64,000 nucleotides of DNA from Streptomyces radiopugnans (GCF_900110735.1 NZ_FOET01000003.1:533945-597944), one strand, 5' to 3'. Counted from the first letter of the stretch, positions 19,488-30,021 are shown. Made by a program: numbers and translations. The notes: generated by a model not told the origin, from the letters alone.

Positions 19488-19550
19488 GCGCGGGGCGCGG
19501 AGGCCACCGGCCCGCCGCCGCATCCGTACGACCGACGGGAGTGAGAGCGC

Positions 19551-19910
19551 GTGGACCGTGTCGCGTTGCGCGGACTGAGGATCCGCGGGCATCACGGGGT
19601 GTTCGAGCGGGAACGGGAGCAGGGACAGACCTTCGTGGTGGACCTGGCGATGGGCCTGGACACCCGCCCCGCGGCCGCCGGGGACGACCTCGCCAAGACG
19701 GTGCACTACGGCATCGTCGCCGAGGAGGTCGCCGCGATCGTCGGGGGCGAGCCTGTCGACCTGATCGAGACCCTCGCCCAGCGGATCGCCGACCAGTGCC
19801 TGACGCACGACGCGGTGCGCGAGGTGGAGGTCACCGTCCACAAGCCCGAGGCCCCCGTCACCGTCCCGTTCGACGACGTGACCATCACCATCAAGCGGAG
19901 CCGCGTATGA
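19551..19910 (+). CDS. folB: dihydroneopterin aldolase
   Basis: Cleaves dihydroneopterin to 6-hydroxymethyl-dihydropterin and glycolaldehyde. 119 aa, usual length. Family blocks: LRIRGHHGVFEREREQGQTFVVD, KTVHYGIVAEEV, and the C-terminal VHKPEAPV region with the substrate-binding lysine. GTG start with GGGAG upstream. The stop overlaps the folK start (ATGA). Confidence 0.95.
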   Translation: MDRVALRGLRIRGHHGVFEREREQGQTFVVDLAMGLDTRPAAAGDDLAKTVHYGIVAEEVAAIVGGEPVDLIETLAQRIADQCLTHDAVREVEVTVHKPEAPVTVPFDDVTITIKRSRV

Positions 19911-20503
19911 CGCCGAACAGCGACCCGACCGTACAGCCGGTGCCCGCCTCGGTGGTGCACCAGGTGGACGCGGCCGATGTGACCCTGCACAACCCCAAGC
20001 GCGCCGTCGTGGCGCTCGGGAGCAACCTGGGCAACCGCATGGAGACGCTCCAGGGGGCGATCGACGCGCTGGAGGAGACCCCGGGGGTGCGGGTCAAGGC
20101 CGTCTCACCGGTGTACGAGACCGAGCCGTGGGGCGTGGAGCCGGGCAGCCAGCCCTCCTACCTCAACGCCGTCGTCCTGCTCAGGACCACCCTGCCGCCC
20201 GGTTCGCTGCTGGAGCGGGCCCACGCCATCGAGGAGGCCTACGCGCGGGTCCGCGACGAGCACTGGGGCCCGCGGACGATCGACGTGGACATCGTGGCGT
20301 ACCAGGACGTCGTCTCCGATGACCCGGAACTGACCCTGCCCCACCCCCGGTGCCACGAGCGCGCCTTCGTCCTGGCGCCGTGGCACGATGTGGACCCCGG
20401 GGCCGAGGTCCCCGGGCACGGCCCGGTTGCGGACCTCCTCGGCGCCGTGGGCCGGGAGGGCGTGGTGCGCCGGGGGGACCTGGAACTGAGCCTGCCGGAG
20501 TGA
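19907..20503 (+). CDS. folK: 6-hydroxymethyl-7,8-dihydropterin pyrophosphokinase
   Basis: Transfers pyrophosphate from ATP to hydroxymethyl-dihydropterin, feeding FolP. 198 aa with a 30-residue N-terminal extension before the core. Motifs: VALGSNLGNRMETL, SPVYETEPWG, WGPRTIDVDIV and LPHPRCHERAFVLAPW. ATG overlaps the folB stop, so translation is coupled. All pterin-branch enzymes of folate synthesis are thus within 3.2 kb. Confidence 0.96.
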   Translation: MTPNSDPTVQPVPASVVHQVDAADVTLHNPKRAVVALGSNLGNRMETLQGAIDALEETPGVRVKAVSPVYETEPWGVEPGSQPSYLNAVVLLRTTLPPGSLLERAHAIEEAYARVRDEHWGPRTIDVDIVAYQDVVSDDPELTLPHPRCHERAFVLAPWHDVDPGAEVPGHGPVADLLGAVGREGVVRRGDLELSLPE

Positions 20504-20513
20504 CCGGCCGCGG

Positions 20514-20532
20514 CGCGGCCGGGCCCGGCGGG
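20514..20532 (+). terminator. short hairpin after folK
   Basis: CCGGCCGC and GCGGCCGG (8 bp, three-base loop) lie ten bases after the folK stop. No T-run; weak terminator candidate. Confidence 0.3.
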
Positions 20533-20656
20533 TCCGGGCTCCGGGATTGTGGACGGCGCCGTACGGGCAAGGTTCTCCGGCGGCCTCGACGCGGTTTCGA
20601 CGATGCTGTTTGGGCGGTGCCGCCCCCAGGGGGCGCCGAGTGACGTGGGGAGTCCC

Positions 20657-21148
20657 GTGAGGGAGCTACGTATCAGGACGCTGGCCGGCATCTTCGCGCT
20701 CGCGCTGGTGCTGTCCTGGGCAGGGGCCCGGATGTGGGACGCGCTGGGCACCCTGCCCGCCGTGCCCGTCGCGGCCCCGATCGTGCTGGCGGTGATCGCC
20801 ACGGTCCTGACCGCCACCGCGCTGTCGATCCGCGCCCGGCTGCGCGCCCAGCGCGAGCGGCGGCCCGGCGCCAAGGGCGTGGAGCCGATGATGGCCGCCC
20901 GCGCCGTCGTCCTGGGGCAGGCCAGCGCGCTGGTGGCCGCCCTGGCCGCGGGCGCGTACGGCGGTGCGGGCCTCTACCTGCTCCTCGGTGCCATGGACGT
21001 GCCCGCCCGCCGGGACCAGGCGGTCTACGCGGGCCTGTCGGTGCTGGCGGGCGCGGCGGTGGTGGCGGCCGCCGTCTTCCTGCAGCGGGTGTGCAGGCTC
21101 CCGGAGGACGACGAGGAGCCCCCGCCCCCGGCCGCCGCGGCGGCCTGA
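20657..21148 (+). CDS. DUF3180 membrane protein
   Basis: Small actinobacterial membrane protein (163 aa) regularly found next to folK. Four hydrophobic segments: LAGIFALALVLSWAG, PIVLAVIATVLTATAL, VLGQASALVAALAAGAYGG and GLSVLAGAAVVAAAVFLQ. GTG 20657 with GGGGAG upstream is preferred over an upstream GTG at 20549, which lacks a ribosome site and adds an unconvincing tail. Function unknown. Confidence 0.85.
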   Translation: MRELRIRTLAGIFALALVLSWAGARMWDALGTLPAVPVAAPIVLAVIATVLTATALSIRARLRAQRERRPGAKGVEPMMAARAVVLGQASALVAALAAGAYGGAGLYLLLGAMDVPARRDQAVYAGLSVLAGAAVVAAAVFLQRVCRLPEDDEEPPPPAAAAA

Positions 21149-21205
21149 GGGCTCCGGGGGACCCGGGGGCCCGGACCTGGGACCCGGCTGGGGGGCGGAC
21201 CGGCG

Positions 21206-22414
21206 ATGGACGAGGACGTGTACGCGGAACTGCCGGCGGTGGCGATCGCCGGTGCGGTGGCGCGGCGCGAGACGTCCGCCGCCGAGGTGGTGGAGGCGGC
21301 CCTGGGGCGGATCGCCCGCCTGGAACCGGCGCTGTGCGCCTTCCGGGAGGTGTGGGCGGACGGGGCGCGGGCACGGGCGGCCGAGGTGGACCGCAGGGTC
21401 GCGGCGGGCGGGCGGCTGCCGCTGGCGGGAGTGCCGATCGGGGTGAAGGCGGGGGCGGGAGGCCCGGACGGGACACCGGCCGAGCCGGTCCGGCGGCTGC
21501 TGGCGGCCGGATGCGTACCGGTCGGGGCGACCTCCGTGCCCGGGCCCGGTACGCCGTGGCGGACCTGGGGCCTGGGCGCCGGCGGCCGCACCGCCAACCC
21601 CTGGCGCCGGGACCGGTCGCCCGGGGGGTCGTCCGCCGGTTCGGCGGTGGCGGTCGCGGCCGGGATGGTGCCGATGGCCACCGGAGCCGACGGCGCCGGC
21701 TCGGTGCGCATCCCGGCGGCGTGGTGCGGGGTGCTCGGGCTGAAGACGACCAACGGGCTGCTGCCCGCGGCGGACCGCTCCGGCCTGGCCGCGCCCGGTG
21801 TCCTCGTCCGGTGCGCCGCGGACCTGGAGGCGTGGCTGGAGTGCGTGCCCGGTGTACGCGCCCGGGACGTGGGCGGCAGCGCCGGGGGGAGGGCCGGCGG
21901 GCCGGTGGCGGCGGTGTGGTCGCCGGACCTGGGGTTCGCCGAGAGCGACCCGGAGGTCGTCCGGGTGGCGAGGGCGGCGGCGGAACGGCTGGCCGCGGCG
22001 GGCGCCGTACGCCTGGAGCCCCCGGCGGCGGAGGCCGTACTGCCGGACCCCGGCCCGGCGTGGCTCGCCCTGCGCGCCCCGGACGGGGACCGGGCGGCGG
22101 CGGAGCGGGCGCGGGCGGAGAACGGCGCGCGCCTCGACGCGCTCCTCTCCGGCGCCCGGCTGCTGCTGACCCCGGCCACCCCCAACCGGCCCCACGGCCA
22201 CGACGGTCCGGGCGACCGGTACAGCACGGCACTGACCTGGGCCTTCAACCTCAGCGGCCATCCGGCGGTCAGCGTCCCGGCGGGTTTCACCGGCGACGGC
22301 TGCCCGGCCGGGCTCCAGATCGCGGCCGCCAGGGGAGGGGAGGCGCTGCTCGCCTCGGTGGTACGGGCGGCCGAGGGCGCGGGCCTGCGGGCACTCCCGC
22401 CCCCGAGGGCGTGA
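21206..22414 (+). CDS. amidase-signature family hydrolase
   Basis: Amidase of 402 aa, shorter than the usual 450-500. The catalytic triad is complete: K81 (VPIGVKAG), cis-Ser S142 ([16 protein letters not shown]) and nucleophile S166 ([16 protein letters not shown]), with the usual 24-residue spacing between the two serines. The K-to-Ser segment is shorter than in FAAH-type enzymes, which explains part of the length difference. Substrate unknown; a GatA role is unlikely given the length and the lack of gatB/gatC nearby. Confidence 0.85.
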   Translation: MDEDVYAELPAVAIAGAVARRETSAAEVVEAALGRIARLEPALCAFREVWADGARARAAEVDRRVAAGGRLPLAGVPIGVKAGAGGPDGTPAEPVRRLLAAGCVPVGATSVPGPGTPWRTWGLGAGGRTANPWRRDRSPGGSSAGSAVAVAAGMVPMATGADGAGSVRIPAAWCGVLGLKTTNGLLPAADRSGLAAPGVLVRCAADLEAWLECVPGVRARDVGGSAGGRAGGPVAAVWSPDLGFAESDPEVVRVARAAAERLAAAGAVRLEPPAAEAVLPDPGPAWLALRAPDGDRAAAERARAENGARLDALLSGARLLLTPATPNRPHGHDGPGDRYSTALTWAFNLSGHPAVSVPAGFTGDGCPAGLQIAAARGGEALLASVVRAAEGAGLRALPPPRA

Positions 22415-22471
22415 ACCGGCGCCGGGGGCGCCACCTGTCCAACGGCGCGCGCCCCCGGTTATGGTCCCTAC

Positions 22472-23083
22472 GTGGAGGACATCCTGGAACCACCGGACCT
22501 GAAGGCCGAGGCCCACCCCAGCCGCCGCTTCCAGGAGCGGCTGCTGGAGAACCCGGGAGACCGGGCCGCCTGGCAGGGCCTGCGCGCCTCCTACGACCGG
22601 ATGGCCGAGGAGTGGCGGGAATGGACCGACGAGCAGCGCGGGTACGACCTCCCCGTCCGTGAGGGGCTGCGCCGTGTCCGCCCCGCCGAGTGGGCCGTGG
22701 AGATCTGCTGCGGCACCGGTGAGGCCACGGAGGCGGTCGCCGGCGCCGTGCCGTCGGTGGTCGCCTGCGATCTGAGCCTGGAGATGCTGCGCCGCCGCGT
22801 GGACGTGCCCGGGGTGCGCTGGGTGGCGGCCGACGTGCGGTCACTACCCCTGGGAACGGGGCGTGTTCCCTTGGTAGTGTCGCTCAACGGGGTCTTCAAC
22901 CCCTCCGAGATCGTGCGGGTGGTCAGGCCCGGCGGCCAGTTGCTGTGGTGCACGTCCTTCCGCGCGGGGACACCGCTGTACGTACCGCCGGAGCGGATGC
23001 ACCGGCTGCTGGGCGAGGGATGGACGTCCGAGGGCGGCCGCGCCGGACACGGGGAGTGGACGCTGTTCACCGCGCCCGGGTGA
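22472..23083 (+). CDS. class I SAM-dependent methyltransferase
   Basis: Methyltransferase of 203 aa with a Rossmann core: motif I VEICCGTGEATEAVA (about 74-88), motif II VVACDLSLEML and a later VRPGGQLLWC block. Substrate unknown. GTG 22472 lies six bases after TATGGT (22460-22465), so the transcript is probably leaderless. Confidence 0.85.
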   Translation: MEDILEPPDLKAEAHPSRRFQERLLENPGDRAAWQGLRASYDRMAEEWREWTDEQRGYDLPVREGLRRVRPAEWAVEICCGTGEATEAVAGAVPSVVACDLSLEMLRRRVDVPGVRWVAADVRSLPLGTGRVPLVVSLNGVFNPSEIVRVVRPGGQLLWCTSFRAGTPLYVPPERMHRLLGEGWTSEGGRAGHGEWTLFTAPG

Positions 23084-23200
23084 GCCCGGCCGTACGCGCG
23101 GGGCACGCCGTACGCGCCGCACAGGCTGTCCGCGCGCCGCGCGCCGGGCGCCGTACGCACGGTCCGGACGTGAGCGGGGGACACAGGGGGCCTGGTCGTC

Positions 23201-24343
23201 GTGCAGGTGGTACTCATCGCGCCGTTCCTCATGCGGTTCCGGTTGTGCGCCAACACCTTCGGGGGCGAGGTCGGCAGGGCGCTGAGGGAGGCGGTCGCCG
23301 AGGCCGTGCCGGGCTTCTCGCCCCAGGCCGAGGGGCCGGACTCCCCGCTGCTGTTCGACTACCACATGTCCACCGGCGGCTCCCGGCTCAGCGGCAAGAG
23401 GACCGTCGGCACGGTCGAGGTGGAGGGCGCCGGGCTGCTGTGGTGCCGCTTCGAACCCAGCGGCTACTGCTACGTCATGCAGACCGTGGAGGTGCCGGAC
23501 AAGGGGGAGATGCACCGCCGCGAACGCGAACTGGTGGAGCGGGTCAACCCGCACATAGCGCGGTGGACGGAGGGCGTCTCGGAGCGCATGCTCGCCACCG
23601 GGCGGGTCGACCCCGTGGACGGGGCGGAGATGGACCCCGGCCGGCTGCTGTGGTGGCACCGGGTCCTGATGGACCCGCCGCGCGGCCAGGAGCCGGGCGC
23701 CACCCGCGTCTACGGCGTGGAGCGCAAGATCCACGACGACGCGCACCTGCGCTTCGGGGACGGCTTCACCACCCTCGTCCGCCTGCCCCGGCACCGGATC
23801 AACGAGGTGCTGGAGGGCGTGATGGCGGCCACCAGCGAGTGGATCGCGGTGGACGAGGCCAACCGCCTGGTGTCGGCCCGGATGCTCCGGCTCAACGACA
23901 CCCGCTGGGACCGCGTGGCTGACGTGGACCGGCAGTTCACCGCCTCCCTCAAGCTCAGCAAGGACCTGGCCCTGCGCGAGATGGTGCGGCTGGAGGAGAG
24001 CCGCTACACCGTCAACGCGGGCGCGGTGGTGGTGGACGCGGCCATGGAGCGGTGGGCGATGGAGCGCGAGCGCGGGGTGCTGGAGGTCCAGCTCCAGTCG
24101 CTGCGCGACATCCTCGACTTCCACCGCAACATGACGCAGTACCGGCGCGACGAGCGCCGCAACCGGCTGCTGTTCGTCTTCACGGCGATCGCCCTCTTCC
24201 AGTCGGTGCTGGTCTGGTACGACTTCGCCCACGAGTCCAACAACACCCTGGGCCCGGCGGCGCGGTTGACCGTGGTCAGCACCATCGCCGTGCTCACCGT
24301 GGTCGTGGTGGTCTCCTCGCTGGCGGTACGGCGCCGGGAGTGA
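23201..24343 (+). CDS. conserved hypothetical protein with two C-terminal membrane helices
   Basis: Protein of 380 aa that I do not recognise. A long soluble N-terminal part ends in a charged helical stretch (residues about 255-325, ERERGVLEVQLQSLRDILDFH) and two closely spaced membrane helices (LLFVFTAIALFQSVLVW and LTVVSTIAVLTVVVVVSSLA). This helix-then-hairpin layout recalls CorA-type channels, but no GMN motif is present. GTG start; ribosome site weak (AGGGGG 13-18 bases upstream). Confidence 0.7.
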   Translation: MQVVLIAPFLMRFRLCANTFGGEVGRALREAVAEAVPGFSPQAEGPDSPLLFDYHMSTGGSRLSGKRTVGTVEVEGAGLLWCRFEPSGYCYVMQTVEVPDKGEMHRRERELVERVNPHIARWTEGVSERMLATGRVDPVDGAEMDPGRLLWWHRVLMDPPRGQEPGATRVYGVERKIHDDAHLRFGDGFTTLVRLPRHRINEVLEGVMAATSEWIAVDEANRLVSARMLRLNDTRWDRVADVDRQFTASLKLSKDLALREMVRLEESRYTVNAGAVVVDAAMERWAMERERGVLEVQLQSLRDILDFHRNMTQYRRDERRNRLLFVFTAIALFQSVLVWYDFAHESNNTLGPAARLTVVSTIAVLTVVVVVSSLAVRRRE

Positions 24344-24463
24344 ACCCGGGCCGTCCGGTGGCCGCCGGCTCGGGGACGCGACCGTGACGACCGGTGCTCC
24401 CCCGATAACGAATGAGGGACGGACAGTGCCTCGGAAGGCGGCGTACAAGGTAAATTCCAGGCC

Positions 24464-25681
24464 ATGCCACGAGGACGCCACCGCCACGCGCCGCCCCTGC
24501 ACCGGATGCTCGTGCCGTCCGCCGTGGCGGCCGTCGCACTCGTCAGCGCGGCGGCCTCGTGGCTGGTCGGCGAAACGGCCGATCCCGGCGTGGTGGTACT
24601 GCGCCTCCTGGCCGCGGCGGCCGCCGCGGCGGCCGTCACCGGGGCCGTGCTGCTGCGGCGGTGGGACAGGGAGGCCGGCCGGCGGGTCGGCGAGGTCAGG
24701 GCGGCCAAGGCCACGGCCGAGTGGCGGGCCGAGGAACGCCAGGCCGAGCTGGAGACCGAGCTGGAGGAGTCCCTGGAGATACGCCGGAAGACGGAGGACA
24801 CGCTCCGGCGCAAGCGCACCGAACTGGAGAGGCTGCGCACCGAGCACGCCGCGCTGCTGCGCCGGTACGCCACCGCCGAGACCGAGCGGGCCAGCGCACT
24901 GGAGGGGCGGCGGCAGCTCGCCCTGGAGGCCGCCGGGCCCGCGAAGGCGCTCACCACCGGGGCGGCCGACCACCGCAGGGCGTCGGGCGCGCCCACACCG
25001 CTCACCTACCTCCAGGCGGACGAGGCGCTCAGGCGGCTGCGGGTCAACGCCGCCCGGCAGCGGGAGCGGGAGGAGCGGGAGAGGCGCGGCCGGGACGGGG
25101 CCGCGCGGGAGGCCGCGGCCGTGACGGCCGCCGAGCCGGACGCCCCGCGGCCGCCCGAGCCGCCCCTGTCGGCGCCGCCCCGTACGGCACCACCGCAGCC
25201 GCAGCCGGCACCGCGGCCCCGGACGCCGCAGCAGGGCGGTACGGCGGGAGCGGGGACGGGGGAGCCGTACGGGCAGGGCTCCGGGAGCCGCGGGAGCGGC
25301 GCTCCCAAGCGCGGCGGATTCGACTTCTTCGGCACCCAGGGCACCCGGAAGCGGCGCAGGGCGCCGGAGACGCAGGACCCCGCGGCCGGCTCCTCCGAAC
25401 AGGAGGACGACCGGGGCCGGGGCGGCGACCTTGGCGGCACCCCCGGTGACGGCGGCCCGGACGACGGCTCCGCCCCCGAGAGCACGCACCCCGGAACCAC
25501 GGCCCGCGCCGCCTCGCCCGCCGTCGCGGGCAAGGTCATCGACCTGGGCGAACCCGGCGGCGACGAGAGCGAGGACGGGGACTCCCCTCCCGCGGACGGG
25601 GACGGGGACGGGGACGGAGGCGGCGGTACGTCGCGGCATGCGGGCCCGGTCAGGGGCCTGCGCCGCGCCCGGCCCGCCTGA
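24464..25681 (+). CDS. membrane-anchored coiled-coil protein, unknown function
   Basis: Protein of 405 aa with two N-terminal membrane segments (about 14-35 and 42-65), then a strongly charged coiled coil (about 70-150: ELETELEESLEIRRKTEDTLRR) and a long disordered Pro/Gly/Asp-rich tail containing KRGGFDFFGTQG. The layout suggests a membrane-tethered scaffold or stalk. Start ATG 24464 is seven bases after TAAATT, so probably leaderless. Converges with the bPH2 genes. Confidence 0.7.
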   Translation: MPRGRHRHAPPLHRMLVPSAVAAVALVSAAASWLVGETADPGVVVLRLLAAAAAAAAVTGAVLLRRWDREAGRRVGEVRAAKATAEWRAEERQAELETELEESLEIRRKTEDTLRRKRTELERLRTEHAALLRRYATAETERASALEGRRQLALEAAGPAKALTTGAADHRRASGAPTPLTYLQADEALRRLRVNAARQREREERERRGRDGAAREAAAVTAAEPDAPRPPEPPLSAPPRTAPPQPQPAPRPRTPQQGGTAGAGTGEPYGQGSGSRGSGAPKRGGFDFFGTQGTRKRRRAPETQDPAAGSSEQEDDRGRGGDLGGTPGDGGPDDGSAPESTHPGTTARAASPAVAGKVIDLGEPGGDESEDGDSPPADGDGDGDGGGGTSRHAGPVRGLRRARPA

Positions 25682-25717
25682 CCCGGCCGCCCGCCGGGCC
25701 GCCCCGTCCGGCCGGCA

Positions 25718-27034
25718 CTAGGTGAGCCAGCGCTCCGGCCGCGCCCGGCGGCGCCCGGTGCGGGAGCGCTCGGCCTGGGCGGCCACCAGCGCACGGGCCT
25801 CCTCCACCGCCCGCAGCCGGGCCGCCACCGTGCCGTTCGCACCGTGGTCGACGTGGACGTCCGCCAGCTCGAAGGCCCGCTCCCAGGGGCCCTGGGTCAG
25901 GCGTACGCTCTGCACCTTCGCGTGCGGGACCAGCGACAGCGTGCGGCACAGCAGCCCCTTGCGGGAGGCGAACACCGTCTCGGTCACCCCGTGGCCGTAT
26001 CCCCGCCACCACAGCGGGACGACCCAGCGGGCCCGGCGCGGCACCGGCGCCAGGGAAGCCGCCGCCTCGGCCGGGTCGACGCCGGGAAGCACCCGCGCCA
26101 GTACGCCCCGGGCCGTCTCACGGGTGGCGACCGGCAGCAGCAGGCCGCCCTCGTTGCCCCCGGCGGCCACGTCCAGCTCCACCCGCACCCAGCCGCGCCG
26201 CCGCCACAGCCACGGCTCGACGATCCGGACGGCCTGGACGCGGCCGGGCGGGACGGTGGCGTGGGCGCGGTCCAGCAGCCCGTGGTCCAGCCGCATCCCG
26301 TCCGGCGACTCGGCGACGACCCAGTCGAACTCGGTGAGGAAGCGCCCCACACCGCTGCGCCACACACCGCTGAGCAGCGGCACCGCCACCGCCAGGCCGG
26401 GCCAGAGACTGCCGCTCGCCCACCAGACCAGCGCGGGCACGGCCACCGCCGCGGCCAGCGTGCCCCAGACGCTGCCGAGCAGCAGCAGTGAGACGACCAG
26501 CATCCGCGTGCCGACCCGCACCAGCTCCCGGGCGGGCGCCTCGCCCGCCTCCGCCGCCGCCTCGGGGGCCATCCCCGCGGCCCGCGCCAGCAGCTCGGCG
26601 CGGAGCGCGACGGCGTCCCGCTCGCCCAGGAACGCCAGCTCGTCCTTCTTGGCCGTGCCGACCACGTCCAGCTTGAGCTTGGCCACGCCCACGATGCGGG
26701 CCAGCAGGGGGCGCCCCACGTCGATCGCCTGGAGACGGTCCAGCCGGATGTGGGCCACGCGCCGGAACAGCAGGCCCGTGCGGATGCGCAACTCGGTCTC
26801 GGTGACGGTGTAGCTCGTCATCCACCAGGACAGGAAGCCGTACGCGGCCGCCGCCGGCAGCAGCAGCGCCAGGACCGCCAGCAGCCGGCCGGCCGTCAGG
26901 GACTCCACGCCCTGCCGGGCCCGCTCCGGGTCCTGCGCGGCGAAGGCGAACAGCGCGGCCAGCGGCGCCCACGCCCGCCGCCACGGGGTGACCGGGTGCA
27001 GCCGCCTGCCCTCCGGGCGCTGGAGCAGTGCCAT
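25718..27034 (-). CDS. YdbT-like membrane protein with bacterial PH (bPH2) domains
   Basis: Protein of 438 aa with alternating membrane segments and bPH2 (formerly DUF304) domains. The repeated signature can be seen as [32 protein letters not shown] (about 92-123), [31 protein letters not shown] and [29 protein letters not shown] 27034 overlaps the stop of the upstream YdbS-like gene (TGATG), so the two are co-translated. Family function in the envelope is poorly known. Confidence 0.88.
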   Translation of the reverse strand: MALLQRPEGRRLHPVTPWRRAWAPLAALFAFAAQDPERARQGVESLTAGRLLAVLALLLPAAAAYGFLSWWMTSYTVTETELRIRTGLLFRRVAHIRLDRLQAIDVGRPLLARIVGVAKLKLDVVGTAKKDELAFLGERDAVALRAELLARAAGMAPEAAAEAGEAPARELVRVGTRMLVVSLLLLGSVWGTLAAAVAVPALVWWASGSLWPGLAVAVPLLSGVWRSGVGRFLTEFDWVVAESPDGMRLDHGLLDRAHATVPPGRVQAVRIVEPWLWRRRGWVRVELDVAAGGNEGGLLLPVATRETARGVLARVLPGVDPAEAAASLAPVPRRARWVVPLWWRGYGHGVTETVFASRKGLLCRTLSLVPHAKVQSVRLTQGPWERAFELADVHVDHGANGTVAARLRAVEEARALVAAQAERSRTGRRRARPERWLT

Positions 27035-27585
27035 CACAGCCCCGCCGAACGGGCCTCGCCCAGCTCGGTGAGCCGGTCGCGCAGCCGCTCGGCCTCCTCG
27101 GGGGCGAGTCCGGGTATGTGCGCGTCGGTCGTCGCCGCGGCGGTGTGCAGTTGCACCCGGGCCAGCCCGAAGTACCGCTCCAGCGGCCCCGAGGTGACCT
27201 CCACCAGCTGCATCCGGCCGTAGGGCACGACGGTCAGCTCGCGCCATATCACCCCGCGGGCGATCAGCAGGTCGTCGTCGCGCTCGGCGTACCGCCAGGA
27301 GGCCCAGTTGCGGGCGATCGCCCTCCATCCCCACAGCGCGGCCGCCGCCGGCGCCGCGGCGAGGACGGCCCACCACGGACCGGCGGCCAGCCACAGGACC
27401 GGCCCCAGCACCGCGACGAGCGGCACGGACACGGCCGTCAGCAGCGTTCTGCGCATCCGCAGCAGCCCGCGCTCGACGCCGCGCCACCGCTCGGCGCCCT
27501 CCGGCTCCCCGGGCCGCGTGGTCTGTCCGGCCTGCCCGGTCCGGTCGGTCTCCCCGTCGGACGGCCCCCCTGTCAGCTGACTCAT
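27034..27585 (-). CDS. YdbS-like bPH2-domain membrane protein
   Basis: Partner of the following YdbT-like protein, 183 aa: a hydrophilic N-terminus of about 40 residues, two membrane helices ([18 protein letters not shown] and [16 protein letters not shown]) and one bPH2 domain with [37 protein letters not shown] 27585 is six bases after TACCCT (27597-27592, minus strand), so the message is probably leaderless. Divergent from nuoD. Confidence 0.86.
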   Translation of the reverse strand: MSQLTGGPSDGETDRTGQAGQTTRPGEPEGAERWRGVERGLLRMRRTLLTAVSVPLVAVLGPVLWLAAGPWWAVLAAAPAAAALWGWRAIARNWASWRYAERDDDLLIARGVIWRELTVVPYGRMQLVEVTSGPLERYFGLARVQLHTAAATTDAHIPGLAPEEAERLRDRLTELGEARSAGL

Positions 27586-27700
27586 GGGACAAGGGTAGGC
27601 GGCGGTGGTGACGGTGCGTATCCACCGCGGGGAGGAGGGACCGGGGGGAGGGGAAGGGGAGAGGGGCCGCCCTCCCGGCGGAGCTGCCAGACTGAGGAGC

Positions 27701-28903
27701 ATGAGCGATCCCGGTACCAACGCCGAGCCCGCCGCGTCCGCCGAGCGCCCCGGCAGCGCCGCCGCCGTGACCACCGTCGGCATCGGCGGTGCGGCGGAGA
27801 GCACCGACATGGTGCTCAACATCGGTCCCCAGCACCCCTCCACCCACGGCGTGCTGCGGCTGAGGCTCGTACTGGACGGCGAGCGGATCAGCGCGGCCGA
27901 GCCGGTGGTCGGCTACATGCACCGCGGGGCGGAGAAGCTGTTCGAGGCACGCGACTACCGGCAGATCATCGTCCTGGCCAACCGCCACGACTGGCTGTCG
28001 GCCTTCTCCAACGAACTCGGCGTCGTCATGGCCGTCGAGCGGATGCTGGGCATGGAGGTCCCCGAGCGGGCCGTGTGGGCGCGCACCCTGCTGGCGGAGC
28101 TGAACCGGGTCCTCAACCACCTGATGTTCATCGGCTCCTACCCGCTGGAGCTGGGCGCCATCACGCCCATGTTCCACGCCTTCACCGAACGCGAGGACCT
28201 CCAGCGCGTCATGGAGGAGGTCTCCGGCGGGCGCATCCACTACATGTTCAACCGGGTCGGCGGCCTCAAGGAGGACCTCCCGGCGGGCTGGCTCGGCCGC
28301 ACCCGGCAGGCGGTGGCCGCCGTCCGCGCGAAGCTGGGCACCTACGACCGGCTCGTCCTCGGCAACGAGATCTTCCGCGGCCGCACCCGCGGCGTGGGCG
28401 TGCTCGCCCCCGAGGCCGTCCACGCCTACGGGGTGAGCGGCCCCATCGCCCGCGCCTCCGGCGTGGACTTCGACCTGCGCCGCGACGAGCCCTACCTGGC
28501 GTACGGGGAGCTGGCGGACGTGCTGCGGGTCGTCACCCGCGCGGAGGGGGACTGCCTGGCCCGCTTCGAGGTGCTGCTGGAGCAGACCCGCAACTCCCTC
28601 GACCTCGCCGACGCCTGCCTGGACCGCCTCGCCGGCCTGCCGCCCGGCCCGGTCAACCAGCGGCTGCCCAAGGTGCTCAAGGCCCCGGAGGGCGCCACCT
28701 ACGCCTGGACGGAGAACCCGCTCGGCATCAACGGCTACTACCTGGTCTCCAAGGGCGAGAAGACCCCGTACCGGCTCAAGCTCCGCTCCGCCTCGTACAA
28801 CAACGTCCAGGTGCTGTCCGAGCTGCTGCCGGGCACGCTGGTGGCCGACATGGTGGCGATCCTGGGGTCGATGTTCTTCGTCGTCGGCGACATCGACAAG
28901 TGA
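27701..28903 (+). CDS. nuoD2: orphan NADH-quinone oxidoreductase subunit D homologue
   Basis: Complex I 49-kDa subunit family (NuoD/NDUFS2), 400 aa, outside any nuo operon. Conserved blocks: [37 protein letters not shown] (R75 in HRG), [31 protein letters not shown] and the C-terminal [23 protein letters not shown]. The N-terminal 34 residues are Ala/Ser-rich and non-conserved. ATG 27701 follows GAGGAG. The stop overlaps the start of a MidA-type methyltransferase (GTGA); in mitochondria that family methylates this very subunit. Streptomyces are known to carry such a second nuoD. Confidence 0.92.
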   Translation: MSDPGTNAEPAASAERPGSAAAVTTVGIGGAAESTDMVLNIGPQHPSTHGVLRLRLVLDGERISAAEPVVGYMHRGAEKLFEARDYRQIIVLANRHDWLSAFSNELGVVMAVERMLGMEVPERAVWARTLLAELNRVLNHLMFIGSYPLELGAITPMFHAFTEREDLQRVMEEVSGGRIHYMFNRVGGLKEDLPAGWLGRTRQAVAAVRAKLGTYDRLVLGNEIFRGRTRGVGVLAPEAVHAYGVSGPIARASGVDFDLRRDEPYLAYGELADVLRVVTRAEGDCLARFEVLLEQTRNSLDLADACLDRLAGLPPGPVNQRLPKVLKAPEGATYAWTENPLGINGYYLVSKGEKTPYRLKLRSASYNNVQVLSELLPGTLVADMVAILGSMFFVVGDIDK

Positions 28904-29985
28904 CGGTCCCGGCGAGGGGGGCGGCGACGGGCCCGGTGAGGGGGCCGCGGCGCTGGCGGGAGGCGGCCGAGGAGGCGCTCTACGGCCCGGAGGGCTTCTT
29001 CGTGCGCCACGCCCCCGCCGCCCACTTCCGCACCTCCGTGCACGCCTCGCCGCTGTTCGCGGGCGCCGTGGCCGAGCTGCTGCGGCGCGTGGACGAGGTG
29101 CTGGGGCACCCCGGCGAACTGGCGCTGGTCGACTACGGGGCCGGCCGCGGCGAGCTGCTGACCGGCGTGCTGGCGGCGCTGTCCGGGCAGCCCGGCTCGC
29201 TGGCCGCCCGGGTGCGCCCCCACGCCGTCGAACGCGCCCGGCGCCCGGACGGGCTCGACCCGGCCATCGCCTGGTCCGCCGACCCCCCGCGCGGCGTGAG
29301 CGGGCTGCTGTTCGCCAACGAGTGGCTGGACGACGTCCCCGTGGACGTCGCCGAGACCGGCGTGGACGGCGTCCCCCGCCACGTCCTGGTGGACGCCGAC
29401 GGCACCGAGCACCTGGGCGGGCCGGTGACCGGCGAGGACGCCGGGTGGCTGGCCCGCTGGTGGCCGCTGCCGCCCGAACCGGGGCTGCGCGCCGAGATCG
29501 GCCGCCCCCGCGACGCGGCCTGGGCGCGGGCGGTGTCCTGCCTGGAACGCGGGCTGGCCGTCGCCGTCGACTACGCCCACACCCGCTCCGCCCGTCCCCC
29601 GCTGGGCACCCTCACCGGCTACCGCGACGGCCGCGAGGTGCGGCCCGTCCCCGACGGCCGGTGCGATCTGACCGCCCACGTGGCCCTCGACGCGTGCGCG
29701 GCGGCGGCCGAGCGCGCCGGCGCCCCGCGGACCGGCCCGGGCCTGCCGCTCTCCCAGCGCGAGGCGCTGCACGCCCTGGGCGTGAGCGGCGCACGGCCGC
29801 CGCTCGCCCTGGCGTCGAGCGACCCGGCCGGGTACGTGCGGCTCCTGGGCCGCGCGGGCGAGGCCGCCGAGCTGACCGACCCGGCGGGCCTGGGCGCCTT
29901 CACCTGGCTGCTCCAGCCCCGCGGGGCCCCGCTGCCTCCACCCTGGGGAGTACACGGGGAGACGGGGGATCGGCCGTCCGGTTGA
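28900..29985 (+). CDS. MidA/NDUFAF7-family SAM-dependent methyltransferase
   Basis: Protein of 361 aa of the MidA group (COG1565 type). Recognisable blocks: [37 protein letters not shown] motif [39 protein letters not shown] and [11 protein letters not shown]. Human NDUFAF7 dimethylates an arginine of NDUFS2, the NuoD homologue, during complex I assembly. Here the gene begins within the stop codon of nuoD2 (GTGA overlap), so the two proteins are made together; the inferred substrate is NuoD2 or the complex I NuoD. Confidence 0.9.
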   Translation: MTVPARGAATGPVRGPRRWREAAEEALYGPEGFFVRHAPAAHFRTSVHASPLFAGAVAELLRRVDEVLGHPGELALVDYGAGRGELLTGVLAALSGQPGSLAARVRPHAVERARRPDGLDPAIAWSADPPRGVSGLLFANEWLDDVPVDVAETGVDGVPRHVLVDADGTEHLGGPVTGEDAGWLARWWPLPPEPGLRAEIGRPRDAAWARAVSCLERGLAVAVDYAHTRSARPPLGTLTGYRDGREVRPVPDGRCDLTAHVALDACAAAAERAGAPRTGPGLPLSQREALHALGVSGARPPLALASSDPAGYVRLLGRAGEAAELTDPAGLGAFTWLLQPRGAPLPPPWGVHGETGDRPSG

Positions 29986-30021
29986 CCCCGGCGCGTGCCC
30001 GGTCTGCCTACGCTGGGTTAT

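Noticed and set aside
21206..22414. Amidase as a pseudogene because it is short
   Set aside because: All three catalytic residues and their spacing are intact and the frame is open.
27034..28423. Extension of the YdbT-like gene into a 901-codon reading frame
   Set aside because: The extra part is antisense to nuoD2; the true start is ATG 27034 overlapping the YdbS-like stop.
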